A DNA stretch of 64,000 nt from Agroathelia rolfsii (Eukaryota > Basidiomycota > Agaricomycetes > Amylocorticiales > Amylocorticiaceae), in NCBI GenBank assembly GCA_018343915.1, contig JABRWF010000003.1, forward strand, positions 3,286,001 through 3,350,000. The letters run 5' to 3'. Below are positions 23,068-34,259 of this stretch, piece by piece. The stretch's first letter is position 1; each line of letters starts with the position of its first letter. Position numbers and translations under genes: made by a program. Below the pieces are notes generated by a model. The model was not told the origin of the DNA and did not search any database. It saw only the letters and a program-made list of their open reading frames with translations.

Positions 23068-26000
23068 TTACTCGTCCCTCCACTTCAATCCAAGGCTCTG
23101 GGCTACAAAGCCCCATTTGTCAGCGGCCTCTTTAATCCTTTGAGGAAATAAGCTCGTGTGTCAACCGAAAGCACAACTCAAATTTGATCTCACCGAGCAT
23201 CAGTGCTCTTTCCTGCACCATGTCCTGCCTTCTTGTCGATGCGTATCAGCAACGGGTGAGGGTTGTGAGGGAGCGTATGCTGAAGTGTTGCCGCAAGCTT
23301 GAATGAATGCATTGGTACAACACGATCATCATCTAGCAAACTACTCAGCTATATGCACATTTAACACATACAATCGGTAACTAAACTCACGATCTGCTGT
23401 TGAGATGATAACCGGCGGAAGGACTCTGTCGGATGGAACGTTGTGCACGGGACTAATAGGGAAAATAAAGTCAAAGTCATGGGGGTCATGCGGATCCCCA
23501 TAATCAGATGTCCATGCCCGACCTACACAATTATCATTACTCGGGTTCAAGAGCCAGAGTAAAGCGTTCTCATCTTACCTATGGTGAAATCAGCAAATTT
23601 TAATAGATCCATGACGCCAACATCTGCAACACCAGCCCCAAAGGTTCCTTCGGGGGCAATATTGACGCATGCAGCTACTAACAAGCCTACAAAAAAAACT
23701 GTTAATGGATAAGCCAGTATGTTAACTTGAAATATTTACCTCCGTTTGATCCACCGTTGATGGCAACTTTTCCAGGTGCAGCATATTTATTTTTCACGAG
23801 GAATTGACTAAGTCGTGGGTGAGTAATCGCGCAAGATGAAGAGGAAGGAAATAGCTCACGTGGCAGCTATGAAATCGTTGAATACATTGATTTTCCGCTC
23901 TCTTGTTCCTGCTAGATGCCATTCTTCGCCAAATTCACCTCCACCACGAATGTTCGGAACGGCAAGGATTGCCCCATATTTTTGCATTACAGTAAGCATC
24001 GCAGGACTAAAGAAGGGGTTGATTGAAATGCTGAAGCCACCGTAACCTATATTTGCATTCTTAGGGAATTTGTTATGGATGAAGCTCTCCAAAAGAGCGT
24101 ACCAAATTGTATTGCAGGCGCCGTTCCGTCAAACTTGGTATCTTTGTGTTTCACTATGAAGATTGGGACTGCAACGCCGTCCTTGCCCTCGTACCAAACT
24201 TGTTCAGCAGAGAAATCCTCCGGTTTGAGACCTTGTACGACAGTTGTACGGAAAATCTGCCAGCCTTTCTGGCCCTCAAAATCGTACTTGGCAACAACAC
24301 CAGGGTTTGTGAAACCTGTCATAGTCACGAAGAACCATGGGTATTTACGCCTTCCAGAAAGCGTAGCAGTGCCGACAAAATCTGGTGCTAGGCGGTCTAA
24401 ACGCGTACCATCCTTGCTGTACACGTATATCTCGTCTTTAACCTGTAATTAGAAAGTTCAAATCCACCTAAATATACGAGTGACTTATACTAACATGGCG
24501 CTTGTAGATCACGGCCAAGTTGTCACCTATGGCCACAACATCCTCTAAATGGGCTTCCTTGTCTTCCGGAATGACATCAACAAATGTTGGTTTCTCGTCG
24601 GCGATATCAACGGAGACAAGCTTGTATTGTGAGGCATCCTTATTGGTATGAACAAAGAATTTAGTGCCATCGTTTGAAACGCTGTATGGTCTCAATTGAG
24701 GAACGTAAGTTGGTGGGTTCAGAGAACTAGAAACGCACACGGAATACGAGGCCTCGAAATCATTAATAACTTTGATCCATTTCAAGTCGGGACCGATTCC
24801 TTTGTTTTCAATATCAGCAATCCAAAGCAGGTTTTTCTAACTTTTACATCAGCACAGGAATAAATGAAAAATGGTTTCACGATGTTACTCTTGAGGTATC
24901 CCTCGAAATCGATAGCTCTAGGTATTTGCCGTCGACCTCAGATATCCCTGCGGACCACATGTACGTAGGATGGTCTTCATCTTTGATGATTAATATATCA
25001 TCCGCTGAGCAGTACTATGAGTATTATCATTGATTGAAGACAAAGAACCTTACATTGAGCTGTGCCAATCTTGTGATAATATAGCATCGCGTTGATATCA
25101 CCACCTGTTCGGATGGGTCCGCCATCACCATCCTTATTCTTCGTTTCAGGATATCTCTGTTTTCATTTGATACAAAAGCCCATCAATCAACCGACATCAT
25201 ATCACGGGTGAAGGGAAACCAAACCATGTAGAAGAAGCCCTTGGAATCATGAGTCCATGATAGAGACGAAAATTTGACAAATTTAATTTCGTCAGGCAAG
25301 CGCTTGTCATGATGCGAGGGCTTGGTTCCATTTGCAGCCGGTGCCAATGGCTCATCGGTAGGTCGGACGTATACTGTAACGAAGTCGCTTCCTCCCTCAG
25401 ATACACCATATGCATAATATTTCCCGGACTTCGCGTGGGCGGCTGTGGCGAGCGAGGATGTACCGTCTTCTGAGAGTAGGTTCGGGTCGAAAAATATCTC
25501 CCCAATGGTGGCTTCACTATCCTTGGAGAAATCAGGCAACTGTCCGTCCTTTGATCGGTAAATGACTTGGTATCCATCAGCGGCACTCTCCTTGACTAAT
25601 GGAGATTACGGATTATAGAATACATACCAGGTTGTGCCTGTAATCCAGAGTTGTAGGACCAATACCACCGCCCATCATCACGGAAGATTGGGGCAGAGAA
25701 TTTAGCATAGTCGGTTGCCCGACGAATGGCTTCCTCAAGCTTCAAGCGATCCGGATTCTGGTCAAGGTATGCTCGCGTAAATTTTACCTGTTATGGAGAG
25801 GTGGAAAAGAGGAGTGATGATGATCATTACATATCCGTTTGGTAAACTGAGAAACAATCAGCGGAACTTACCTGGGCATCCACCCAGCGGTCTGTTTCGT
25901 CGTTGCTCTCTGATGTAGTGTATCAGGCATGATTGGGCATTGTACAACAGCAACCGAGCCATAGGCAATGATGGCATGACTCGGAGATGGAATGCTGAAT

Positions 26001-26140
26001 CGCTTACCTTCAAGCCACTGATAAGGATCATGTATTTTGACTTCGCCTCTGGACTCACTCTTCCAAGTGTCCACGTGGTCAGACCTACGGGTTTCTGGGT
26101 AACGATTGGGGATCCAGGGTGTGGTTGCGGGTGTGGACAT
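23068..26140 (-). CDS. Prolyl oligopeptidase, S9A family
   Basis: [21 protein letters not shown] leads into [11 protein letters not shown], the N-terminal prolyl oligopeptidase signature, then a beta-propeller domain. The alpha/beta-hydrolase domain has [28 protein letters not shown], the nucleophile GGSNGG, the Asp in TADHDDRV and the His in [10 protein letters not shown]. The protein ends SLGLKWRDE. All three catalytic residues are present, and about 740 aa is normal. Known: these cytosolic serine peptidases cut after proline in short peptides; some basidiomycete paralogues macrocyclise ribosomal peptides. Nothing nearby looks like a cyclic-peptide precursor, so a general peptidase is more likely. 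An upstream in-frame Met at 26275 would add a 45-residue extension. Many short introns. Confidence 0.92.
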
Positions 26141-26625
26141 TTTTCTGGACGGAATATTGCTCGAATTCGCGATGTGGGATGTTCGTGGTCGAATTCTGAA
26201 GGAATTCACGGCCTTCGGTCGCCAGAAAGCCCATGTGGAAGCACGAGACCATGGCGAACACATCAAAGAGAGCAATTATTTGAAGTCCGTGATGCAGTGA
26301 TATTTCAGCATCATTACACAATCATTAATCATCAAGCGCTGGATTGGCTGTGCGACGACAGCCATCACTGAGCATGAAGTTCGAGTCAGACAGAAGGCTT
26401 TGCTAGTTTATGCTGAAAAATCACAAAGCATCACGCTTTACAGGCTAAGCTGCATACCATACGGGCAAAACGGATCTATAAAAATCCCAGGAAAACTATA
26501 CTGCAATTAATCATTCTAAGTTCAAGTATCTATTGGTATTGAGAGGGGTTAATGATGGAAAGAATTAAGATGCTGTACATGAAATGTAAGAAGTAAGGAG
26601 TGGCTCAAATGCGATATCCCAGTCG
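26141..26625. other. Intergenic region upstream of prolyl oligopeptidase
   Basis: It separates the prolyl oligopeptidase start from the stop of the mitochondrial carrier (both minus strand). The portion 26141-26275 keeps the oligopeptidase frame open and may be leader or N-terminal extension. Nothing else was recognised. Confidence 0.4.
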
Positions 26626-28015
26626 TTATAGTGAAGCGTCAGCTAAATCCAGCTTGCGCTCATCTCGGCGTACTGCCATAGTCCGTAGTAGCCAAGCCAG
26701 GTTTTCATAAACAACAAAGGTGACACATGTCCCTGGCAACACCCGTACAAGATTTGTACCGAGCCCTCGATAGAACCCTCTGGCGCCCTCTAGGTACCAA
26801 GTTCTTCGAATGGTGACAGGAATTGTAGGATATAGCTCTTGGGTAGCATGGTTCTGTAAAAAAAAAAAAAAAGCAAAAAAGCCAGTAAAACAAACCATAT
26901 CATAAATGGTATTAATGTGAGATCTACTAGCCTGTATACGTGATCGGACAACTTGATAGGGATATGTAATGGCAAGAGCCAGGAGTTTACTGGCGCCCGA
27001 CATGATCGTATATGATGTGTTACTCTGCGTTTCCGTTTACAATACATCAGTACACAAGATTCGAACAACCTTCTGCAAATAGACCGTACCAGTTTGTCAT
27101 TGGGTGACATGGTCTGGCCCACTGATGCGAGACGTTTTCGTTTTTGCTCGAATCCCCAGCGCTTCATCTCCTCGTAGAGAGTGAACTGAATTGCACCATT
27201 GCTTACACCAAACAGTGCAAGCGAGGTACCGCGAAATAGACCAGCTGTGCCTTCCGTTCTCCAAATTGACGACAGACCATCTGATTGCATCCAAAACACA
27301 AACACAGGTTAGCAACTATAATAAAAGATAATATAAGGAATTTGTTGAACATGGAAACGCTCACCCCAGAGATTACGGTAGGATATAGAAGAGTCAGCAG
27401 TGGTTGTAAACATTCTAACTTTGACAACCCATATTGGGTTCGTCATAATGGCAGTCACCGCACCTACGCATCAAATGTTAAGATACAGATCATGGGAAAG
27501 GACTCCGGTCCCGGAGTCCCGTAAGGAGAAGAGAATGGCGAACTCGCTTGAGCAGCACACAACAAATGGCTAGCCGGCGAGAGCTTGTATGCTGGGTCAT
27601 CACCGGTGGCTCTTTTTTTAAGCATGTTGTAACTGTTTGAAAAATATCAGCAGAGTAAATTTGTCCAACCATCAGTTTCGGGTAAGACTCAGTAGGCGAA
27701 AAATTAAGAGCGCATAACAAGCATGACGTACAACAGAAAATAGAGGCCCCAGCTGCTTGCATTGCCCGCGATGTTAGGTCCAACGCCACGGTAGAGTCCC
27801 TTCCACCCATCACGAGTCTTAATATCGCGAAGTGAGTTCCATATGTGCTTCCCGACACCCCCCTGAGGCGGCTCAGTAGCTACTTGAAACTTGACCTTGA
27901 GCAGATCAAGTGGGTGCATGCAAAGGACGGCTACAACACCAGCCCCAAGTCCAGCAGCCGCATGGTCGAGCGCAATACTTGGGAAAAAGCTAGATTGGCG
28001 TTGAACCTGTGCCAT
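26626..28015 (-). CDS. Mitochondrial carrier, Flx1/SLC25A32 type (FAD or folate transport)
   Basis: Three mitochondrial carrier repeats carry the signature helices HPLDLLKVKFQ, NPIWVVKVRMF and YPYQVVRSRIQ. Each is followed by the matching G-x-x-G-L-Y/F-R-G motif (GWKGLYRG, GTAGLFRG, GARGFYRG). The NPxWVxK second repeat and YPYQVxR third repeat are typical of the Flx1/folate-carrier branch rather than ADP/ATP or phosphate carriers. Start at MAQVQRQSSFFPS (28015); the C-terminus is RKLDLADASL. Known: Flx1 and SLC25A32 move FAD and/or folate across the inner membrane. Substrate assignment is inference from these motifs. One intron carries an A15 tract on the plus strand. Confidence 0.88.
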
Positions 28016-29214
28016 GAGAGTCCGGCGGCCTTACTTGAACTGAGATGAGATTGAAACGACAACCCGAAACTTCGAAGCTGCTGGCTGACTTGTAAACAAC
28101 GCCAGTTTGGGAACTGACGAGAGTGGCTGTGCAGCTGGAGATGTCCACGTGACAAACGGAGATCCACTCCGAGATTTCGTAGCAACGCAGTTCATTTAAC
28201 CGTTAATTCGAATGTTTCCAATAATCTTGTACGGCGTTATCTTTTTATTTTTTATTTTTTAAAATTATTAAAAAATAAAGTTTGTGGTACCTTTCGTGAT
28301 CTTCCCAATGACTCATTACTAGTATACAGTGTCGGAGCTATCGATACTTTCTCTATGCTCAATCCTGACTCAACTAAAGTTCTAGCAAAGGTTCTAGCTC
28401 GGATTAACTACTCCTATTATTGGTACATCCATACGTTATATGCCTTGAGTATGCTTTGGCCCGGCTTGAACTTAATTAAGCATGTCCCAGACCCACAGAC
28501 AGCCTCGCTTGGGGCAGAGGCGACTATCAAATAATACTAGCATGTTTCATATTGAGGAAGCAATACAGTAAATCTCTTACGCTGTAGGCAAGAGTACAGG
28601 GGCTGCGTTGGCTTTAAGCAAACTAAATTCTAAACACTGAGCCACCGTAAGAAGGTTTCCGAGTCATCACTGATATTTTTATTGTCAGTTACGGCACCTA
28701 TCAATCTCCCATCAAAGATACCACAGAACAGTGCATTAGACGCCTTGTGTAGATTCTAAAGATACGTAGCAAATATCCATGTCTCGCAATGAGATGCGAA
28801 CGCCTGAAATGACGAAGGAACTGAGTGATGAATGCTCTATTTCCTCCTTTCGGGCAGAAAAAGGGCAAGTCAGCTTGTGAGTTACTGGGATGCGATCATG
28901 ATCGGGAAATTTACACTGGAATGCTAACGGGCGCGAATGTGAGATGTAGATGTAACGTAACGGCCTTTTTCTGCCTTCAGCAATATGCTGACGAGACACT
29001 GTGGCGAGTACGCATCGCACAAGCATCAAAAATGATGAATTGAGAGCTATACACCAGTACTTACAAAATAAAAACCAGATCAAGGGCACGAGAGGAGGTG
29101 TATATAAACGACTGGTCATTGCCGTACCACTTGCATCGTCCACATCCTACAATAACACCCCTGACGCTCAATCATACTACTAAGCTCATTAAGCACAACA
29201 AACTTCAAATAATC
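28016..29214. other. Long intergenic region, AT-rich in its left part
   Basis: About 1.2 kb between a minus-strand and a plus-strand start. Positions 28230-28280 are an A/T-rich tract (TTTTTATTTTTTATTTTTTAAAA type). ORFs up to 135 codons show no domain or coding-like composition. The right end holds a TATA element for the next gene. Confidence 0.45.
29101..29108 (+). promoter_or_regulatory. TATA box upstream of the orphan gene at 29215
   Basis: TATATAAA lies 107 bp upstream of the ATG, followed by a C/A-rich leader (CACATCCTACAATAACACCCC). This is a canonical TATA promoter, unlike most genes in the window, and suggests regulated or strong expression. Confidence 0.65.
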
Positions 29215-29721
29215 ATGAGCAACCAAGTCGTACAGAACAACTCGATCTATGTCGTCACCCAGCCCCTTGATGGTGGCCTCTTCCACTGGAGCATTTTGTT
29301 CGTGGATGCAAACGGCCGTGCGTCACTCCATCAGCGATGCCACCACACGAACAAATCATCGTCGAGAGACCAGCCACCATATCGAGCACAGATCGTAGCA
29401 AAGCCGTCATTAGCGGAATCTGGGAATATACTGGCCTATTTCTGGATTCCAATCGCCGCAGTGCCTCCCGAGTCCATGCTCGCGCAGGTGTGCCAGGCCA
29501 CCAGTGGTAATCCACAACAGGTCACCAGAAGCAACACCATTTGTCAGCTCTGGGTCTCAAATGTTCTCCGTGGGCTCAGAAGCGCAGGAGTGGTCCAGCC
29601 ATCGCTGGAAATTGGCCAGCTAGAGAACTTTATCAGAAGAAAGAGCCTGGAGCTCGAGTCGATATACATTGCAACCCAGGTACAGCGGTCTTCCTACGTT
29701 TCCAGAGTTGTCTACCCTTAA
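29215..29721 (+). CDS. Orphan 168-aa protein, function unknown
   Basis: An intronless frame begins MSNQVVQNNSIYVVTQPLDG and ends SSYVSRVVYP. Predicted features are a beta-rich N-terminal half (IYVVTQPLDGGLFHWSILFV) and a helical C-terminal half (WVSNVLRGLRSAGVVQPSLE ... LENFIRRKSLELESIYIATQ). There are several cysteines and histidines but no signal peptide or membrane helix. I do not recognise the family. The real TATA box, clean codon structure and A/C-rich leader support a genuine gene. It could be a fungal lineage-specific family. Confidence 0.7.
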   Translation: MSNQVVQNNSIYVVTQPLDGGLFHWSILFVDANGRASLHQRCHHTNKSSSRDQPPYRAQIVAKPSLAESGNILAYFWIPIAAVPPESMLAQVCQATSGNPQQVTRSNTICQLWVSNVLRGLRSAGVVQPSLEIGQLENFIRRKSLELESIYIATQVQRSSYVSRVVYP

Positions 29722-30348
29722 GACATCAAGGCAACGACAACGGTGAGAGTCCTGCCAGAGAAGACCTGTGGAAGCCGAGAGAGTGGCAGTACGGATACAG
29801 CCAAGAGCACATCATCACCAACATTAGCTATCAAGCAGAGGACCAATCTGGTTTCAACGAGCAATGCATTATCTATCTTCCGTTTCACTTAATATTTATT
29901 AATATTCGTATTTATCCTGTATTTATGTCTTTGGACTCTTGATCACATAGCACCAATAGATTAATTAGAGCAAAGTACACACCTTAGTTTATGTTTATTT
30001 ATTATCATAGAGCAAAGCTATCCGATCGAAATATTAATCATGCATTAGATGGGCCATTTAAACATACATATTAGACCATATACAGAGAGAGAGATGATTC
30101 GTTGAACTTGCGGCATTTTGGTTTACAACAAACTACACTACAGGCACATCATCCGAGCCCGTGGCTTGACCAACGGAATGCCGATATGCTTATATGATGA
30201 GAAAAACGAAATTCTGTCACGTGCAAATGGGCTTCATGCCTGTTGCTTAATTGCTGTAACACCGACTTGATATTTAGAAAAGTCGATTAGGTTTACAAAC
30301 TCCAAGTCCACCAGTCGATACTGAGAATTTCTGCTATCTCTAATATTC
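29722..30348. other. Intergenic region between orphan gene and mitochondrial IF-3
   Basis: The AT-rich portion 29880-30070 (TTAATATTTATTAATATTCG-like) is the probable 3' UTR of the orphan gene. The remainder is the promoter of the IF-3 gene. No gene or repeat was recognised. Confidence 0.4.
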
Positions 30349-31065
30349 ATGTACTCTCTTGTCTCTCGGGTAGGCCTACGCCTAATCGAAACGCCATTCT
30401 CCAGACCGTCAGTAGTTACTGGTCATTCAGCCAGCTGGAGACCACCAAGCAACTGTCGAGCCATATCAACAACACGTCCACAAGCCAAACCCACCAGGAA
30501 ACCCACTGATCAAAAACCAAAGAAAAAACTCTTCCAGCCTCCCAGTCGACCGGCCTGGCTCTCATCACGCCCCATAAACGAGGAAATTTCCCACCGTTAT
30601 GTCCAGCTCATCGACCCCGTCTCGCAGAAACTAGGCGATACTGTCACGCTCTCCAGCTTGCTCGCCTCAATTGACGGAGAAAAAGAATTCATCGAGCTGG
30701 TACGAGACGAACCACCGCTGGTCAAAATTCTCAATCGCTCCGAGGCTTGGCAGGCGTACAAGGAGCAGCGCAAACGCGTTAAAACCAATGTCGAGCCGGA
30801 GACAAAGGAGATTCAGATGACGTGGGCGGCTGACGAAGGCGACTACCGGCGCAAACTGGACAAGATTCGCAAGGAGCTCGAGAAGGGAAACCGAGTCGAC
30901 TTGGTCTTTGCCTCTCGCAGAGGCCAGATCTATCCCTCAAAACCTGAAATGGTCGAGAAACTTAAACAAGCCCGGGATCAACTTGCGGATGTAGCCGTCG
31001 AACGAAAACCATTCGAAACCCAAAGAATTATTGGGATACTATTCCTTGAGCCGCGAACACAATAA
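30349..31065 (+). CDS. Mitochondrial translation initiation factor IF-3
   Basis: Single exon of 238 codons. The N-terminus MYSLVSRVGLRLIETPFSRP is rich in Arg/Ser without acidic residues, fitting a mitochondrial presequence. The IF-3 N domain is seen in NEEISHRYVQLIDP ... TLSSLLASID ... LVRDEPPLVKILNRSEAW. The linker helix and C domain are seen in KEIQMTWAADEGDYRRKLDK and ELEKGNRVDLVFASRRG. The C-terminus is short. Known: IF-3 binds the mitochondrial small ribosomal subunit to keep subunits apart before initiation. Its stop is only 24 bp from the convergent stop of the PPR-like gene. Confidence 0.85.
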   Translation: MYSLVSRVGLRLIETPFSRPSVVTGHSASWRPPSNCRAISTTRPQAKPTRKPTDQKPKKKLFQPPSRPAWLSSRPINEEISHRYVQLIDPVSQKLGDTVTLSSLLASIDGEKEFIELVRDEPPLVKILNRSEAWQAYKEQRKRVKTNVEPETKEIQMTWAADEGDYRRKLDKIRKELEKGNRVDLVFASRRGQIYPSKPEMVEKLKQARDQLADVAVERKPFETQRIIGILFLEPRTQ

Positions 31066-31089
31066 TAATTGTCATTAAGATATAAACCG

Positions 31090-33957
31090 CTAATACTTTT
31101 GTACACTGCCTATCGGCTCTAATGACATATCGCCAGTCCACTCTTTGCGCCGTGACCACCTTTTGCGTCGAGTGTCCAATCCCTTCGTCTTGTAAGTTGC
31201 TAACGTAAATGTTCGGTAAGGCGAGCGATTGCACTTGGGGAACGAATACGGCCGTCTGTCCAACTCCTTAACATCATCCCACTGCATCGTAGCCTCTGGT
31301 AGACGACCAAAGAACAAACGCCGATATCCTGGAGGGATGGAATACCCAGCCTGGAGCATCTCCTCTACGACCCGTTGTAACATTGGGCTCCAACCTGCAG
31401 GCCGCACACCACGATCGAGGTGCGCAGCCTGTGCACGTTTATATAGGCGCCTGTGGTTGGCACGAGACGGACGAAGCGAGCGCCGGCGTGAGTGTACATT
31501 GCCAAAGATGCTCAAAGCAGCGTTGAAGAACCGCGCGTCAGGAACGGGCACTTGCATGTTTTTCGGCCAGGACTTGCTATCTGTCCGCAGTGACTTTAGT
31601 ATGCTCATGGATCTGTATACATCGCGTGCGCCATGCTTCATCGATCCCTGGAGCACACGTGCCATCTTGCGCGCCGCTATATACCGAGGGAAATTCTTCG
31701 CCATGCGGCGGCTACGAATGACATACTGCGCCCATCCCTTAACACTGTGCTTTGTACGGGGAACCCAAGCCTTCTGTCCCCGGGCAACTTCTTCTGCAGT
31801 ATTTTGGCGCCATGGTGTGAGTCGTGATTCCGCTGCATAACGTTGGAGCATGATCGTGTACGCTGCGGTGGGCATGCACCACGGTGCCGTTCCCAACCTT
31901 TTCTGAAGATCGGCTGACCAACTGTACCGCTCCGCAGCTTTGGCTAGGCGCCAGACGCGTTCTGCTAGCCCCGTCTTGCCCGCCTTGGACAGTGCGTTAA
32001 GGACTGCTGTAAACAGTTCCGGGCCATAAATAACAGCGCGTTCCAAGCGGACCTGACGAGATGCCTTGCGTGCTGTCGTGATTTGTGCCTTGTTAGCGCG
32101 GCCCCATGAGGGATGGTCCACAGCCGTAAGCTCCGGCAAGATGTAGAACAGCTTCTCGGCAATGATATGCGGGTTTCCCGTAGAGGTGAGATACGATATG
32201 TAGTGCACTGTTGTGTAAGCATCGGCCTTGAGCTTTTCGACATAACCCTTTGTCGACAAGTTGCTCGCTTCTGCGGATCCCAAGGTCTCGAGCCATGACC
32301 GCACTTTTTGCTCCTCTGAAACGGGTGCAGGCGCAGTAGCAGGATTGGCTTGCTTCGTATTTGATGGCGATACCTCCATTGCGATCGTGTGGTCCTGGTT
32401 TTCAGGCCTCCGTCGAAGAAGAACGAGTACCTTGTTCACAATGTCCGAGCGGCGAATCAGCGTTCCAGCTCGTACGAGGGTGTTATACGTTGTAATATCT
32501 GGCCTCAGAGGAGGTATCCTCTCCTGGGTCATGTGATTCAGAACCCGATCTGCGAGCTCAGTTGACAGCCGATGGCGCAAGGAATACTGCAGGAGTACGT
32601 TGTATGATCGTAGGTTTAGAGGGAACTGCCAGTCTTGATCACAATGGCCAGGAAGACGCGATGGCAATTGCATGATTAGCCTCCACAAGACGGAATGGAT
32701 ATATTGGTAGGCATGCACTTGATGGTAGCCACCATCATGAAGGACCCAGACTTTGTGATCTGTGCGTGGTATAGAAGCCATAGCACGAAGGAGGGAGGAC
32801 AGATGCGACGTGGGTAACATCCGCCGGTCGAGAGCGTTTGCGAGGTACGCAATTGCTTGTAACGCCTGTACACCTTCAGGAGTGAGATCACCGGTTGGGT
32901 TGGGTTGTGTCAGTGCACGCTCTGCTTGATCCACAATTCGATTGAGTGAGTGGTGGTCAAGCCTTCGGGCGACCAATGCCTCCCAAGGACCTTGACCATT
33001 GTCTGCAGTGCTCGAAATGGGAAGAGGCTTATTGCTATCCGGCAAGAGCTCCGTAAGTTTCTTACGCCATTGCCACTCTTTGATTATGAGGATGAAAAGC
33101 AATGCAGCGGTGATTATTTCTCCTTTGCGTAAGATAGCCTCGATATAGCGTTGTTTCTTATCCGCCTCTTGGCGTTGTTCGCGTGCCTTGACCAATAACC
33201 TCAAGGCCACACGAGTACCGGCGTCTGGCACATCCGCGAAAGGGGGTGTAGGGAAAATGTAGCCTTCGTTGGAAATTACAGCTTGAGGATTGGCAAGTTC
33301 ATCTTTGGAAGCAATTTGATGAGGATTGAGGTCGGGGTTGATAAGAATAGCAGCAATAGCTCGAAGGGTGGTAGCCCTAACGGCAGTACCCTCGTTCATC
33401 ATGTGCCACGCAAGCCTGGCGGCCTTCTGAGACTTGCCAATACGAAGCAGGCCGTGAAGAAGGGCGTGCGACGCTAGACGAGGGGGCACGTCTTCACCAA
33501 GGTCCAGACGTTTGTCTTTGAAGGCAGTATAGGGTGCACGAAGCCCAGGAAGCTTTCGCGGGTGATTGGATTTAAGGGAATAGTGAGTATGTCGAAGTGA
33601 ATTGACAACATAGAAGGCCTCTCGCGTCTCGCCAGCATCGCAGGCCAGACGCACGGCTTTGGCGGTAGCACGAGATAGTTGGGCGGGTGTAAGGGAGTGG
33701 TCAGCGGGTATGTCGATATCTCCCAGCAATTCTGCTCGAGCCTCCAGGACGTTAGTTGGCGGCTCGGATACGGAGGACACAGGGCTTGTCACGACTGGCT
33801 GGGACGAGGTGTGGGATAGTCGCAATGGGGTACAGAGGCTTGTGGGATGCAAGGGGTGCAGTGGGTGCTTGTAGACATACGATTGTCTTGTACTGGGCTT
33901 GGACAAGTTGGACGCGTGAAATAGAGAGCTAAACGAGGTGGACCATCGGCATAGCAT
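31090..33957 (-). CDS. Large PPR-like protein, probably mitochondrial (955 aa)
   Basis: An uninterrupted 955-codon frame, unusual among intron-rich neighbours. The N-terminus MLCRWSTSFSSLFHASNLSK is Ser/Arg-rich and fits mitochondrial import. Several degenerate helical-repeat units look like pentatricopeptide repeats, such as LRPDITTYNTLVRAGTLIRR, PELFTAVLNALSKAGKTGLA and TAAYTIMLQRYAAES. Known: fungal PPR proteins bind organellar RNA or act in mitochondrial translation. Which RNA it serves is not visible. The C-terminal half is Arg-rich. It is head-to-head with the cap-binding gene and tail-to-tail with mitochondrial IF-3. Confidence 0.75.
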   Translation of the reverse strand: MLCRWSTSFSSLFHASNLSKPSTRQSYVYKHPLHPLHPTSLCTPLRLSHTSSQPVVTSPVSSVSEPPTNVLEARAELLGDIDIPADHSLTPAQLSRATAKAVRLACDAGETREAFYVVNSLRHTHYSLKSNHPRKLPGLRAPYTAFKDKRLDLGEDVPPRLASHALLHGLLRIGKSQKAARLAWHMMNEGTAVRATTLRAIAAILINPDLNPHQIASKDELANPQAVISNEGYIFPTPPFADVPDAGTRVALRLLVKAREQRQEADKKQRYIEAILRKGEIITAALLFILIIKEWQWRKKLTELLPDSNKPLPISSTADNGQGPWEALVARRLDHHSLNRIVDQAERALTQPNPTGDLTPEGVQALQAIAYLANALDRRMLPTSHLSSLLRAMASIPRTDHKVWVLHDGGYHQVHAYQYIHSVLWRLIMQLPSRLPGHCDQDWQFPLNLRSYNVLLQYSLRHRLSTELADRVLNHMTQERIPPLRPDITTYNTLVRAGTLIRRSDIVNKVLVLLRRRPENQDHTIAMEVSPSNTKQANPATAPAPVSEEQKVRSWLETLGSAEASNLSTKGYVEKLKADAYTTVHYISYLTSTGNPHIIAEKLFYILPELTAVDHPSWGRANKAQITTARKASRQVRLERAVIYGPELFTAVLNALSKAGKTGLAERVWRLAKAAERYSWSADLQKRLGTAPWCMPTAAYTIMLQRYAAESRLTPWRQNTAEEVARGQKAWVPRTKHSVKGWAQYVIRSRRMAKNFPRYIAARKMARVLQGSMKHGARDVYRSMSILKSLRTDSKSWPKNMQVPVPDARFFNAALSIFGNVHSRRRSLRPSRANHRRLYKRAQAAHLDRGVRPAGWSPMLQRVVEEMLQAGYSIPPGYRRLFFGRLPEATMQWDDVKELDRRPYSFPKCNRSPYRTFTLATYKTKGLDTRRKRWSRRKEWTGDMSLEPIGSVQKY

Positions 33958-34259
33958 GTGCCTCGCATCACTGCCATAGTGTTAGGGAGAGAGGTTCAAA
34001 GATTTAAAGTGTATTGAGCGTACCCAGATGCGAAGTATATGCACCGTGTAGTAATAATCCCAACAAGGACGAGTAGAGTAACAGCAACCTGAATGCCAAT
34101 GAAAGTGGATAGAGGCAGACTTCGGAGGCCAATCGGGAACCGGAAGCAGAACACAAATTCGGCCGGACTCTGTTGCTCACTTGTTCACTGGCTTAAAAGT
34201 GTCAACGACAGAGGGCATTGGCCTTTTTTTATTATTTGATCTCAGTTATTTGAGCTACT
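33958..34259. promoter_or_regulatory. Divergent promoter between the PPR-like and CBP80 genes
   Basis: A 302-bp interval between two start codons on opposite strands. A CTTTTTTTATTATT tract lies close to the plus-strand ATG. No TATA box was seen. Confidence 0.5.

Noticed and set aside
26141..26275. N-terminal extension of prolyl oligopeptidase from an upstream Met, possibly a mitochondrial presequence
   Set aside because: The family starts close to the [18 protein letters not shown] segment, and the ATG at 26140 gives the normal length. The extension is possible but unsupported.
28736..29143. 135-codon minus-strand ORF in the long intergenic region
   Set aside because: It overlaps the TATA box of the orphan gene and has no domain or coding-like composition.
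22574..29214. Search for short cyclic-peptide precursor genes near the prolyl oligopeptidase
   Set aside because: No short ORF with a leader, core and recognition-tail layout was seen on either strand.
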